Notes under the pieces: generated by a model | The model's database searches: none | What the model was told of the DNA's origin: nothing | What the model saw: only the letters and a program-made list of their open reading frames with translations | Program-made: the position numbers and the translations under genes | NCBI RefSeq assembly: GCF_001507335.1 | Contig: NZ_LMAH01000001.1 | Coordinates: 496,001-560,000, forward strand | Direction of reading: 5' to 3' | DNA: 64,000 nt | Origin: Chryseobacterium sp. JAH | Lineage (GTDB): Bacteria > Bacteroidota > Bacteroidia > Flavobacteriales > Weeksellaceae | Shown: positions 52,590 through 62,073 of the stretch, piece after piece | How the letters are laid out: every line of letters starts with the position of its first letter | How positions within the stretch are numbered: position 1 is the first letter of the stretch

Positions 52590-53990
52590 ATGAAAAAATT
52601 CGCACTTCTACTACTCGCATCCATCTCGATATCACTATCGGCGCAATATAAACCGTGGACTTCCGCAAAGGAGCCTTTAAAAGAAATTAAAGCTTTAAAG
52701 AAACAGATCAAAGCTCCAAAATTCAGAAAAGCAGACTATCTGATTACAGATTTCGGAGCAGTAGGCGACGGAAAAACAAAAAACACGGAAGCTTTCAAAA
52801 AAGCGATTGAAAAGTGTAGTGCTGAAGGTGGAGGAAGAGTGGTTGTTCCGAACGGCGTTTTCTTAACAGGCGCTATTTATCTCGAATCTAATGTCAATCT
52901 TCATTTAAGTGACGGTTCGACGATTCTGTTCAGCCAGGACAGCAACGACTACCCTATCGTTTTCACCCGTTGGGAAGGAATGGAATGTATGAATTATTCT
53001 TCTTTGATTTATGCTTATGAAGAAGAAAATATTGCGGTTACCGGAAAAGGAACTTTAGATGGAAATTCAGATTTAGATAACTGGTGGTTCTGGTGTGGCG
53101 CTACAAAATACGGTTATAACACATCTCGTCCGGGAAGACAAAATCCTGCAAGAGCGAAACTTCACGAATATATGGCCAACAGAACGCCTGCGAGAGAAAG
53201 AATTTTTGGGGACGGATGGTACTTAAGACCGAATTTCGTTCAGCCATACAAATCTAAAAACTTTTATATGGCAGATGTATTGGTGAAAAACTCTCCAATG
53301 TGGAATCTGAATCCTGTTTTGTGTGAAAATGTTCTAATTGAAAGAGTAAAAGTTATCAGCCACGGACCAAACAACGACGGTTTCGACCCTGAGGCGTGTA
53401 AAAATGTATGGATTAAAGATTCTTATTTCGACACAGGTGACGACTGTATCGCCATCAAATCCGGAAGAGACGAAGACGGAAGAGATATCGGAAGACCTGC
53501 CGAAAACCACATCATCGAAAATTGTGAAATGAAAGACGGTCACGGTGGTGTTGTAATTGGAAGTGAAATTGCAGGCGGTGCGAAAAATATTTATGCCATC
53601 GGAAACGTGATGGACAGCAAGAATCTTGACCGTGCTTTAAGAATTAAAACCAGCTCAAGCCGTGGCGGAACGATAGAAAATGTATTTTTCTACAACACAA
53701 AAGTGGGTGCTTACAAAGAAGCGGCCGTACGGTTCAATATGCATTATGAAAAGCCAGGAAATCACATTCCGACCATCAGAAATATCTGGGTTGAGAATTT
53801 AACCGTTGACAAAGGCGGAAAATACGCCGTATTCTCTGACGCTTACGAATCTTCTCCGGTGACAGATTTCACAATGATTAATGCTAAAATGGTTGGCGTT
53901 CAGATTCCTTACAAAGTGGACTATCTGAAAAATGTGACTTTAAAAAATGTAACCGTTAACGGACAGCCATTAACCGAGTTAAAACCATAA
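52590..53990 (+). CDS. Exported GH28-family polygalacturonase-like enzyme
   Basis: A 466-residue protein from the ATG at 52590 with signal peptide MKKFALLLLASISISLSAQ; the frame reaches a TTG at 52578, not preferred. The beta-helix starts at TDFGAVGDGKTKNTEAFKKA. All GH28 catalytic motifs are present: PNNDGFDPE (Asp263), DTGDDCIAIKSG (Asp284, Asp285), GHGGVVIGSE and RALRIKT. The family hydrolyses alpha-1,4 galacturonic-acid links in pectin; subtypes include exo-enzymes and rhamnogalacturonases. It heads a co-directional set with the DUF4450 gene, which begins one base after its stop. Confidence 0.93.
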   Translation: MKKFALLLLASISISLSAQYKPWTSAKEPLKEIKALKKQIKAPKFRKADYLITDFGAVGDGKTKNTEAFKKAIEKCSAEGGGRVVVPNGVFLTGAIYLESNVNLHLSDGSTILFSQDSNDYPIVFTRWEGMECMNYSSLIYAYEEENIAVTGKGTLDGNSDLDNWWFWCGATKYGYNTSRPGRQNPARAKLHEYMANRTPARERIFGDGWYLRPNFVQPYKSKNFYMADVLVKNSPMWNLNPVLCENVLIERVKVISHGPNNDGFDPEACKNVWIKDSYFDTGDDCIAIKSGRDEDGRDIGRPAENHIIENCEMKDGHGGVVIGSEIAGGAKNIYAIGNVMDSKNLDRALRIKTSSSRGGTIENVFFYNTKVGAYKEAAVRFNMHYEKPGNHIPTIRNIWVENLTVDKGGKYAVFSDAYESSPVTDFTMINAKMVGVQIPYKVDYLKNVTLKNVTVNGQPLTELKP

Positions 53991-53991
53991 A

Positions 53992-56900
53992 ATGCGAAGA
54001 AAAACCATTTTCGCCGGACTTTTGGTTTTGTCGGCATTCTCACTCTCCTATTCCCAGTCGAAACACTGGCAGAATAATGAGCGTGAACTGCATTACAAAG
54101 AAGACAAAGGCGATTTTTTACTGGTCAACGGAAAGTACAGATTCAACCGTGCTTTGTATGGCGATAACCGTGCTTCGAGAGTTGAAGCGGGAGATTTGCC
54201 GGAATTCGCATTGTATCTTCCTGGAATGGGCGGCAATCTTCAGTTTGTTATTCAGAAAGGAAATTCGATTAAACAATTAATAAAGGCTGATAAAATTGAA
54301 ACACGTTACCGTCCGGGTTCGATGCTGTATGAAATCAAAGACCCGATTCTCGGAAATGGAACTTTAAAACTGACCGTTCTGGCACAGGCTAAAGAAGAAG
54401 GCTTGGTTTTAAAAATGGAAACTGTGAATATAGATTCTTCCACAAAAATCTATGCAGTTTACGGCGGTGCGAGCGGAACGACTTTCAGCAGAAACGGCGA
54501 CATCGGCGCAGACCCGGAATCCGGATTTTATCTGTTGCCGGAATATTGTTTGAACAATAAGTTTCAACTCAATAAAAATAAGTTTCAACTCAATTATTTA
54601 AATAAGAAAAAAGAAGCTCAAACCGTTTATGGAAGTTTTTCTAATGTCACTTCATTACAGCAAACCGATGCAATGACTTTGGAAAAATTAAGTGAGTTTA
54701 CCCAAAATAAAACGGACAAATCACCGATTGTTTACGCTTCATATTCTTCACAAAAACAACCGGTTTATATTCAGGTTGCTAAAGGAAAATCAGATAAGAA
54801 TTTTTCAGATGAAGAGTTAAAAAATATTTTCAATGAAGCGGAAAAATCCCGTTTGACATTAACGAACAGAATTCAACTAAAAACTCCGGATGCAGATTTA
54901 AATAATTTCGGAGCCAATTTAGCCGTTGCAGCAGACGGAATTTGGGAAAGTCCGACTTTCCTTCACGGCGCAGTTGCTTGGAGAATGCGGTTGAATGCGT
55001 GGCGTGGAGCTTACACAGCCGATGCGTTGAACTGGCACGACAGAGCTAAAGAACATTTTGAAAGTTATGCCAATTCGCAGGTTCTGAAACCCGATTTTGC
55101 ACCGGTGGAAATGGATACGATGCGTCATCTTGCGCGACACGAGGAAAAAATGGGAACTTCTGTTTTTTCCAGCGGATACATTTCCAGAAATCCGAACGAC
55201 AGCACAAAACCGCACCATTATGATATGAATCTGGTGTTTTTTGACCAGATCTTTTCACACTTCAATTACACCGGAGACAAGGATTTCCTAAAAAAAATGT
55301 GGCCAACGATGGTTCGTCACATGGATTGGGAAAAACGGAATTTCAAGCGTGGCGATTTGTATGATGCGTATGCAGCAATTTGGGCAAGTGATGCGCTTCA
55401 ATATTCGGGAGGCAAAGTGACGCACACGTCAGCTTATAATTACAGAGCCAACCGTGAAATGGCAAAACTGGCGAAAATCATTGGCGAAAATCCTCAGCCT
55501 TACGAACAGGAAGCTGATGCGATTTTAAAGGCAATGAAAAACCAACTTTGGATTAAAGACAAAGGTTATTTTGCTGAATACAAAGATGCTTTGGGCAATC
55601 AAATCGTTCACGACAAACCGGGAATCTGGTCGATTTATCACGTTTCCGATGCTTTTATTCTGAATGAATTTGAAGATTACCAAAACTTACAGTACATCAA
55701 TCATCACACACCAAAAATTCCGATTACGGTAAAAGGTGCGGATAATAAAGACTATTTTACTTTGGCGACTACGACTTGGCAACCATACGATTGGTCGATT
55801 AACAATGTGGCTTTGGCGGAAAATTTACAGACTGCTTTGGCATATTGGCAGGCAGGACGAACTGAGGATGCTTATCAACTTTGGAAGGGAAATCTGGTGG
55901 AGTCGATGTATTACGGCATCAGTCCGGGGAATTTTGAACAGCTTTCTCATTACGACGCGTTTCGTGGAGAATTGTACCGTGATTTTGCCGACCCGATTGG
56001 TGTGGCATCAAGAACTTTGACTGAAGGACTTTTCGGAGTTTATCCAAATTTGTTGGAGAATAAAATCAGCATCAAACCCGGTTTTCCGAAAGATTGGAAT
56101 TCTGCCGACCTGAAACTTCCGGATTGGGATTATCAGTTTACCAGAACTTCAAAAAAGACAGAATATTTATTTAAATCAAAATATCAAAATCCGGTGGCGC
56201 TGGAGATGCAGGTTCCTGTGAATTATTCCAACATTAAATCGGTAAAAGTGAATGGCAAAAAAGTGGACTGGAAGATTAAACCCAATTCGATTTCACAACC
56301 ATTTGTTCAGTTTGAAACGCCAAAAGGAAATGATTTTAAAATTGAAATCAATTATTCCGGAGAAGAACTGAAAAACGAACAAACCGACTACGTCAATTAT
56401 ATTTCTGAAAATCTTCAGCTAAATTTTGATTCAAAAAAGAAAATTAAAGAAATTCTTGACCCACAGGAATTGATTAAAACCAGAAATGGAAATCAATTTA
56501 ACTTGGCTCAGAAAGAAAGAAAAGGAACTTTTTTCGTTCAGGTCGAGCAAAACGGAACAACCTGGTGGCAACCCGTAAATGTTGATATCCGTTTTCCTCT
56601 AGAGACAAAATGGGTAAATAAACAACTTCAGATTCAATCCAAATCATCCAATCCAATCACTGGAAAACTGACGGTTAATGGATTAAACAAAACTTTTACC
56701 ATTCAGAAAAATCAAAATACAAATATTGAAATTCCGACAAATGTTTTAAGCAAAGGAAACAATTCACTCGTGCTTGATTACAACGAAATTAAACAAAATA
56801 TTGAAATCACAGATTGGGAAATTGAGAATCAAGGTCAGTTTAACAACATTTCATTAGCTTCAAACTACAATGAAAAAGTAACTGAGATTTTTAACCAAAA

Positions 56901-57555
56901 ATACCTTTCACCGAGATTGGAAGTTCCGACTTTACAGCTTCCGTGGCAGGGAATCGGAAACTGGTGTTATCCATTAATCACCGCTCAAATCGATGACAGC
57001 GGATTGATGAGTAAAAGAAAAAACGGCAAAGTTGATTTTCTTGGAATTCCATTTTTAATTGATAAAACAGATAAAAATATAGCGTTTGTAAGTCAGTGGG
57101 ATAACTATTCGGATTCTCTTGATATTCCAATTTCAGGAAAAGGAAAGAAAATCTATTTTCTGATGGCTGGAACTACCAATCCGATGCAGTCGCAGATTGT
57201 AAATGGAAAAATTACGGTTCAGTATGCAGATGGCTCGACAGCAGAAATGGAACTGAAAAATCCGACGAACTGGTGGCCGATTGAGCAGGATTTGTTTGAT
57301 GACAATTTTGCGTTTGAAATTCCGGATGATAAAATTCCATATCGTGTGAAACTGAAAACGGGCGAACTGTACAAAGGCGGAACTTTGAGCAAATACTCGA
57401 GTATCAAAGGATTTACAGACCGTCAGGTGGATGGTGGTTCTGCCACAATTCTGGATTTGCCGATTGATGCGAGTAAAGAATTAAAATCGATAAAACTAAC
57501 GGCTGTGAGCAATGATGTTGTGATTGGAATGATGAGTGTGACGATTTTGAAATAG
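53992..57555 (+). CDS. DUF4450 large exported putative glycosidase
   Basis: A 1187-residue protein with signal peptide RRKTIFAGLLVLSAFSLSYS. The N-terminus (KHWQNNERELHYKEDKGDF, NGKYRFNRALYGDNRASRVE) is the DUF4450 start as I recall it. Residues about 300-720 form a helical repeat domain like six-hairpin glycosidases (WRMRLNAWRGAYTADALNWH, PTMVRHMDWEKRNFKRGDLY, TTWQPYDWSINNVALAENLQ), followed by beta-rich modules. The fold and place beside GH28 suggest a glycoside hydrolase acting on a pectin fragment; catalytic residues are not known. A 21-base tandem duplication lies at 54556-54594. Confidence 0.8.
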   Translation: MRRKTIFAGLLVLSAFSLSYSQSKHWQNNERELHYKEDKGDFLLVNGKYRFNRALYGDNRASRVEAGDLPEFALYLPGMGGNLQFVIQKGNSIKQLIKADKIETRYRPGSMLYEIKDPILGNGTLKLTVLAQAKEEGLVLKMETVNIDSSTKIYAVYGGASGTTFSRNGDIGADPESGFYLLPEYCLNNKFQLNKNKFQLNYLNKKKEAQTVYGSFSNVTSLQQTDAMTLEKLSEFTQNKTDKSPIVYASYSSQKQPVYIQVAKGKSDKNFSDEELKNIFNEAEKSRLTLTNRIQLKTPDADLNNFGANLAVAADGIWESPTFLHGAVAWRMRLNAWRGAYTADALNWHDRAKEHFESYANSQVLKPDFAPVEMDTMRHLARHEEKMGTSVFSSGYISRNPNDSTKPHHYDMNLVFFDQIFSHFNYTGDKDFLKKMWPTMVRHMDWEKRNFKRGDLYDAYAAIWASDALQYSGGKVTHTSAYNYRANREMAKLAKIIGENPQPYEQEADAILKAMKNQLWIKDKGYFAEYKDALGNQIVHDKPGIWSIYHVSDAFILNEFEDYQNLQYINHHTPKIPITVKGADNKDYFTLATTTWQPYDWSINNVALAENLQTALAYWQAGRTEDAYQLWKGNLVESMYYGISPGNFEQLSHYDAFRGELYRDFADPIGVASRTLTEGLFGVYPNLLENKISIKPGFPKDWNSADLKLPDWDYQFTRTSKKTEYLFKSKYQNPVALEMQVPVNYSNIKSVKVNGKKVDWKIKPNSISQPFVQFETPKGNDFKIEINYSGEELKNEQTDYVNYISENLQLNFDSKKKIKEILDPQELIKTRNGNQFNLAQKERKGTFFVQVEQNGTTWWQPVNVDIRFPLETKWVNKQLQIQSKSSNPITGKLTVNGLNKTFTIQKNQNTNIEIPTNVLSKGNNSLVLDYNEIKQNIEITDWEIENQGQFNNISLASNYNEKVTEIFNQKYLSPRLEVPTLQLPWQGIGNWCYPLITAQIDDSGLMSKRKNGKVDFLGIPFLIDKTDKNIAFVSQWDNYSDSLDIPISGKGKKIYFLMAGTTNPMQSQIVNGKITVQYADGSTAEMELKNPTNWWPIEQDLFDDNFAFEIPDDKIPYRVKLKTGELYKGGTLSKYSSIKGFTDRQVDGGSATILDLPIDASKELKSIKLTAVSNDVVIGMMSVTILK
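54556..54594 (+). repeat. 21-base tandem duplication inside the DUF4450 gene
   Basis: AATAAGTTTCAACTCAAT occurs at 54556-54573 and again at 54577-54594, a period of 21 bases. It keeps the frame and encodes a 7-residue repeat (NKFQLNK, then NKFQLNY). Confidence 0.85.
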
Positions 57556-57563
57556 AAGATAAT

Positions 57564-57667
57564 GCCACGAATGCACGGATTAAAAGAACGTTTAAAAATA
57601 TTAAAATATTCGTGGCGAACAATATAGAAATATCAGCGCAAGACTTCGACAAGCTCAGTTTGACAGC
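57564..57667. repeat. Composite intergenic repeat between the two glycosidase genes
   Basis: GCCACGAAT (57564-57572) and ATTCGTGGC (57608-57616) form an inverted repeat. A second element, ACTTCGACAAGCTCAGTTTG, lies at 57643-57662. Both motifs are of dispersed types common between Flavobacteriia genes. They separate the DUF4450 gene from the next gene and could affect its expression. Confidence 0.55.
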
Positions 57668-57708
57668 ACGGTAGAATTGCAAGTTTTTAAAATATTAATT
57701 AAGATAAA

Positions 57709-59844
57709 ATGAAAAAAATCACAATATATCTAGGGATTTTTTTAATGGGATTTTCTTCAGTGAATGCCCAGAAAATCGACCGGAAAAAGGTCGTTCAGCG
57801 ACACAATATTGTCAACACAAAAGCCGATACGCTTTCCACTTTTACCGTTGGAAACGGAAAATTTGCCTACACGGTTGACATTACCGGAATGCAGTCGTTT
57901 CCTGAATATTACAAAAATGGAGTTTCTCTCGGAACGCAGTCTGAATGGGGATGGAACAGCTTTCCGAATAAAGAAAATTATAAATTTGAGGAAACTCTAA
58001 AGCCTTACGATTTTAATAACGACGGGCGAAAAGCTTTGTACTCCGTTCAAATCAAAGAACCGGAAAGAAATAAAGGTGCTGTTGAATATTTCCGTGTGAA
58101 CCAACACCGTTTGCAGTTAGGAAATATCGGGATTGAGCTGACGAAAAAAGATGGTCAGAAAGCAAAAATTTCAGATTTAACCAACGTCAATCAGAAAATT
58201 GATTTGTGGACGGGAATCATCACCAGCGAATTTTCTCTGGAAGGAACTCCGGTAAAAGTATGGACGGCTTCTTTCCAAAATTCAGATAAAATCGGGGTGA
58301 AAATTGAATCTGATTTGGTGGCTAAGGGCAAGTTGAAAGTTTTTGCAAAATATCCACATCCGTCGGGACAGTTTTTGGATGACGCCGCATTTTACGGAAG
58401 AGAAAATGAACATACCACGAAAATTGTTTCTTCACAGTCGACGCAGGGTTTGATTCAGCATAAATTACAAAGCACGGATTATTATACTCAATTCAATTTT
58501 ACGGAAGGAAAACTTCGTGAGGCCGGAAAACACTACTTCGTTTACGAGCCTTCTATGAAAAACAAAACAGTGGAATTAAGTGTTGAATTTTCAGCTAAAA
58601 GTCCGAAATCTAACAGAACTTTATTCGCGGATGCTGAAAAAGAAAGTACTTCTGGTTGGAAAAAATTCTGGGAAAGCGGCGCTGCTGTTGATTTTGAAGG
58701 AAGTACAGACCCGAGAGCCAATGAGCTTGAAAGAAGAGTTGTGCTGTCAGAATACTTAACGAAAGTTCAGTGTGGTGGGAACAATCCGCCTCAGGAAACG
58801 GGTTTAACTTTCAACAGCTGGTACGGAAAACCGCATACAGAAATGCATTGGTGGCACGGTGTTCACTTTGCACTTTGGGGAAGACCGGAAATTTTGGAAA
58901 AGCAACTCGATTATTATTTCAGGTCATTTGATAAAGCTAAAAAACTAGCAGAAAGACAGGGCTATAAAGGCGTTCGCTGGATTAAAATGTCGGACAATGA
59001 AGGCAATGAAAGTCCGTCTTCTGTTGCTGCATTCTTGATTTGGGAGCAACCGCACATTATTTATATGACCGAACTTCTGTACCGCAACAGCAAAGACAAA
59101 AAGGTTCTTGAAAAATATAAAGATTTGATTTTTGCAACGGCTGATTTTATGGCTGATTTTGCGACGTATGACAAGGAGAAAAACCGCTACAATTTGGGGA
59201 AAGGCGTAATTCCGGCTCAGGAAGTTTTTCCAGCGAAAGATACCTACAACCCAACTTACGAAGTGGCGTATTGGGATTGGTCGCTAAGAATCGCTCAAGA
59301 ATGGAAAGAAAGATTGGGGCAACCGAGAGATAAAAAATGGGATGATGTAATTAATAAGCTGGCTCCGCTTCCGGTTCAGGACGGCGTTTATTTATCGACA
59401 GAATCAGCGAAAGACTCGTTCACATTTCCAAAATGGATGACCGATCACCCAGCTGTTTTGGGTGCCTTAGGAATGGTTCCTGAATCTCCGAAACTGGATA
59501 AAAAAATAATGAAAAACACGCTGGATATCGTTTGGGAAAGATGGAACTGGGAACACACTTGGGGTTGGGATTTCCCGATGACGGCAATGAATGCAGCAAG
59601 ATTGGGACTTCCAAATAAAGCTTTGGATGCCCTGTTTATGGACATTCAGACCAATACGTATTTGAAAAACGGACATAATTTCCAGGACAAACGTTTGAGA
59701 ATTTATCTTCCCGGAAACGGTGGTGTTTTGACAACTGTTGCAATGATGCTGGAGGGTTGGGACAGCTCAACCGGACAATATCCAGGTTTCCCGAAAGACG
59801 GAAGCTGGAAAATAAAAGCAGAAGGTTTTAAAAAGATGCCTTAA
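57709..59844 (+). CDS. Exported six-hairpin-glycosidase-like protein, 711 residues
   Basis: Signal peptide MKKITIYLGIFLMGFSSVNAQ. The mature N-terminus (TLSTFTVGNGKFAYTVDITG, LGTQSEWGWNSFPN) is a beta-sandwich like that of GH65-type enzymes. The helical domain carries SWYGKPHTEMHWWHGVHFAL, GVRWIKMSDNEGNESPSSVA, PAQEVFPAKDTYNPTYEVAY and WGWDFPMTAMNAARLGLPNK. The HWWH, Glu and Asp clusters are plausible active-site residues of an (alpha/alpha)6 glycosidase. I cannot name a CAZy family with confidence. Its place after DUF4450 and GH28 suggests action on pectin fragments. Confidence applies to the coding call and fold guess. Confidence 0.75.
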   Translation: MKKITIYLGIFLMGFSSVNAQKIDRKKVVQRHNIVNTKADTLSTFTVGNGKFAYTVDITGMQSFPEYYKNGVSLGTQSEWGWNSFPNKENYKFEETLKPYDFNNDGRKALYSVQIKEPERNKGAVEYFRVNQHRLQLGNIGIELTKKDGQKAKISDLTNVNQKIDLWTGIITSEFSLEGTPVKVWTASFQNSDKIGVKIESDLVAKGKLKVFAKYPHPSGQFLDDAAFYGRENEHTTKIVSSQSTQGLIQHKLQSTDYYTQFNFTEGKLREAGKHYFVYEPSMKNKTVELSVEFSAKSPKSNRTLFADAEKESTSGWKKFWESGAAVDFEGSTDPRANELERRVVLSEYLTKVQCGGNNPPQETGLTFNSWYGKPHTEMHWWHGVHFALWGRPEILEKQLDYYFRSFDKAKKLAERQGYKGVRWIKMSDNEGNESPSSVAAFLIWEQPHIIYMTELLYRNSKDKKVLEKYKDLIFATADFMADFATYDKEKNRYNLGKGVIPAQEVFPAKDTYNPTYEVAYWDWSLRIAQEWKERLGQPRDKKWDDVINKLAPLPVQDGVYLSTESAKDSFTFPKWMTDHPAVLGALGMVPESPKLDKKIMKNTLDIVWERWNWEHTWGWDFPMTAMNAARLGLPNKALDALFMDIQTNTYLKNGHNFQDKRLRIYLPGNGGVLTTVAMMLEGWDSSTGQYPGFPKDGSWKIKAEGFKKMP

Positions 59845-59870
59845 AAATTTCACATTCATATAGTTTCTGA

Positions 59871-59899
59871 AGTCTGTTCCGAGAGGGGCAGGCTTTTTT
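59871..59899 (+). terminator. Terminator after the 711-residue glycosidase gene
   Basis: AGTCTG (59871-59876) pairs with CAGGCT (59889-59894) with one G:U pair, followed by six T. The remaining gap 59900-60204 is AT-rich; I see no gene and no clear promoter in it. Confidence 0.7.
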
Positions 59900-60204
59900 G
59901 TTGGAGAGTGCTTGAGTTGGAGGGTTTCTTGCGTCGGAGATTTTCAGGATGTAAAGTTCAAAATATCCGGAACTTTTTGGCTTTTAAAAACCTTGATGGC
60001 TGAAAATGGGAGTTTTTAATAAATTAAAGCTTTTTATTCAAAGATACATAAGCTACTGAAAATTAACAGTTTTAAACTATTACTGTCATAAAAAACATTC
60101 ATGAATCAGTTACTTCAAATTTTTGTATCTTGTTTTCAGCTATTAATCGCTTTTGATTTTAGCTATTTTGTTAACTGAATTGCATTTCCTATCCGTAAAA
60201 AATC

Positions 60205-61251
60205 ATGGCCGAAACATTAGAAATCAACATCAATGAAAACTCCAGAGTTCCGAAATACAAACAGATTGTAGATTCTATTCTGAACGGAATTGATGGAGGG
60301 CAAATAAAAATCGGAGAAAAAATCCCGTCGATCAATGAACTTAGTGAATCCTGCTTTCTCTCCAGAGATACTGTGGAAAAGGCTTATAAAGAGCTTCGCA
60401 AAAGGCAGATCATTGAATCTGTAAAAGGTAAAGGCTACTACATTTCCCGTATCAACAAGAATGACATCATCAATATTTTCTTTCTGATTAATAAGCCGAG
60501 TACTTATAAAATGATGATTTACAACTACTTCGTCAATGCAATCGGCACCAAAGGCAATGTTGAGATGTATATTTACCATTGCGACGAAACACTTTTCATC
60601 AATGCTCTTAAAAAGAATATTGGCGGATTTGATTATTATGTGGTAATGCCCCATTTTCGTGATGAACAGTCGAAACATACGAGTTCCACGCAGGAAGTTT
60701 TAGATATTATCGAACAGATCCCAAAGAATAAACTTTTACTTTTAGACAATACAAAACCCAATATTTCCGGAGATTACGGTTCTATTTTTCAGGATTTTGA
60801 GCATGATATTTACAATGCATTAGAGGAAGGTTTGGATAAAATAAAAAAATACGAAAAGATTATTTTGGTGTATCCAAATAAATCGATTCATCCCTATCCT
60901 TTCCGTATTGTTCGCGGTTTTGAGCAGTTTTGCAGAGATTTTAAACTCGACTATGAAATTCTGGATGAAATCTATCCCGACATGGAACTGCAGGATAAAG
61001 ATATTTTCATCACCATCCGTGAGCGTGATTTGGTGAATCTGGTGAAACAGATCCGTCAGAAAAATTTAAAACTGGGTGAAGACATCGGAATTATTTCTTA
61101 CAACGAAACCCCTTTGAAAGAGTTGCTTGGAATTACCGTAATCACGACTGATTTTAAGGCGATGGGAGAATCTGCTGCGTATATGATTTTGAAGAATAAA
61201 AAAGAGCAGGTGAATAATGTATTTAAATTTATTCAGAGAGAGTCGCTATAG
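60205..61251 (+). CDS. GntR-family regulator with periplasmic-binding-like sensor domain
   Basis: A 348-residue protein. Residues about 1-80 are a GntR winged helix (RVPKYKQIVDSILNGIDGGQ, IPSINELSESCFLSRDTVEK, GKGYYIS). The rest resembles a LacI-type periplasmic-binding fold: VMPHFRDEQSKHTSS, KIILVYPNKSIHPYPFRIVR, EDIGIISYNETPLKELLGIT, VITTDFKAMGESAAYMIL. This GntR/PBP hybrid is common in Bacteroidetes sugar loci. It follows the putative glycosidases and probably represses or activates them in response to a sugar. Its operator is not identified, though the palindrome at 52421-52428 is a candidate. Confidence 0.88.
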   Translation: MAETLEININENSRVPKYKQIVDSILNGIDGGQIKIGEKIPSINELSESCFLSRDTVEKAYKELRKRQIIESVKGKGYYISRINKNDIINIFFLINKPSTYKMMIYNYFVNAIGTKGNVEMYIYHCDETLFINALKKNIGGFDYYVVMPHFRDEQSKHTSSTQEVLDIIEQIPKNKLLLLDNTKPNISGDYGSIFQDFEHDIYNALEEGLDKIKKYEKIILVYPNKSIHPYPFRIVRGFEQFCRDFKLDYEILDEIYPDMELQDKDIFITIRERDLVNLVKQIRQKNLKLGEDIGIISYNETPLKELLGITVITTDFKAMGESAAYMILKNKKEQVNNVFKFIQRESL

Positions 61252-61330
61252 AGGATTGATGATTGATAAAATTATAAATGAATGTCGATTGTTAATCATA
61301 ACGCTAAGATCAGCAGTCACTTTGTCAATC

Positions 61331-61384
61331 CGTAGGAATCTCAACACACCAAAATAAAGCAGCTCAGATTCCTTCGGAATGACA
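61331..61384. repeat. Dispersed intergenic repeat
   Basis: CGTAGGAATCTCA (61331-61343) and AGATTCCTTCGGAATGACA (61366-61384) are imperfect inverted relatives. The second contains a small hairpin, ATTCC/GGAAT. The surrounding gap 61252-61507 has no gene. Confidence 0.5.
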
Positions 61385-61507
61385 GACAAACCGTTAAGAA
61401 ACTAAGTTATTACTACTAACGGACATTTATTATATCATACTTTAAAAGAATAAGATTCTAATAATTATCAGAATAAATTTAAATCTTTCAAAAAATATTT
61501 AATTAAA

Positions 61508-61951
61508 ATGATTAAAAAAATAATTTTCGCCCTGAGTTTTTTAGTGGCAATCACTGTTTTCGGACAGAAAAAAAATGATACCCAATCTGTAACCGATGCA
61601 GCAGAAAAACTGCGATCAGCAATGATCAGCGGTGAAAAATCAGCATTGGAATCGTTAATTGTGCCCGAACTGACTTACGGACATTCGGGAGGTCATATCG
61701 ATGATGCCAAAGAATTTGTTGAAAAACTGGTCAGCAAAAAATCTGATTTTCTAACGATTGATATTACGAACCAAAACATACAGATCGTAGGAAATACTGC
61801 GATTGTCCGTCATCATTTTTATGCAACGACTGCTGATTTGGGGAAGGAACCGGGTGATGTGACTTTGGATATTTTATTAGTCTGGACAAAGGTGAAAAAC
61901 GACTGGAAATTGCTGGCGAGACAGGCGGTGAAGTCGGAGAATAAAAAGTAG
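61508..61951 (+). CDS. Exported NTF2-like (DUF4440-type) protein
   Basis: A 147-residue protein with signal peptide MIKKIIFALSFLVAITVFGQ. The pattern is an N-terminal helix (SVTDAAEKLRSAMISGEKSA), then LIVPELTYGHSGGHIDDAKE, then strands NIQIVGNTAIVRHHFYATTA, TLDILLVWTKV and WKLLARQAVK. This is the DUF4440/SnoaL-like NTF2 fold. The His in YGHSGGH and HH in VRHHF could line a ligand pocket. Function is unknown. It lies downstream of the GntR regulator but is separated from it by a repeat-bearing gap. Confidence 0.8.
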   Translation: MIKKIIFALSFLVAITVFGQKKNDTQSVTDAAEKLRSAMISGEKSALESLIVPELTYGHSGGHIDDAKEFVEKLVSKKSDFLTIDITNQNIQIVGNTAIVRHHFYATTADLGKEPGDVTLDILLVWTKVKNDWKLLARQAVKSENKK

Positions 61952-62073
61952 ATTCCTCTATTAAAAAATTCTTATTTAACAGTATTACTATGATTAACTA
62001 CTAATTGTGAGTTATTTGTTTATAGTTAATTAGAAATTTTGAAACTAATAAATGTATTATTAAAGATTCCGAA

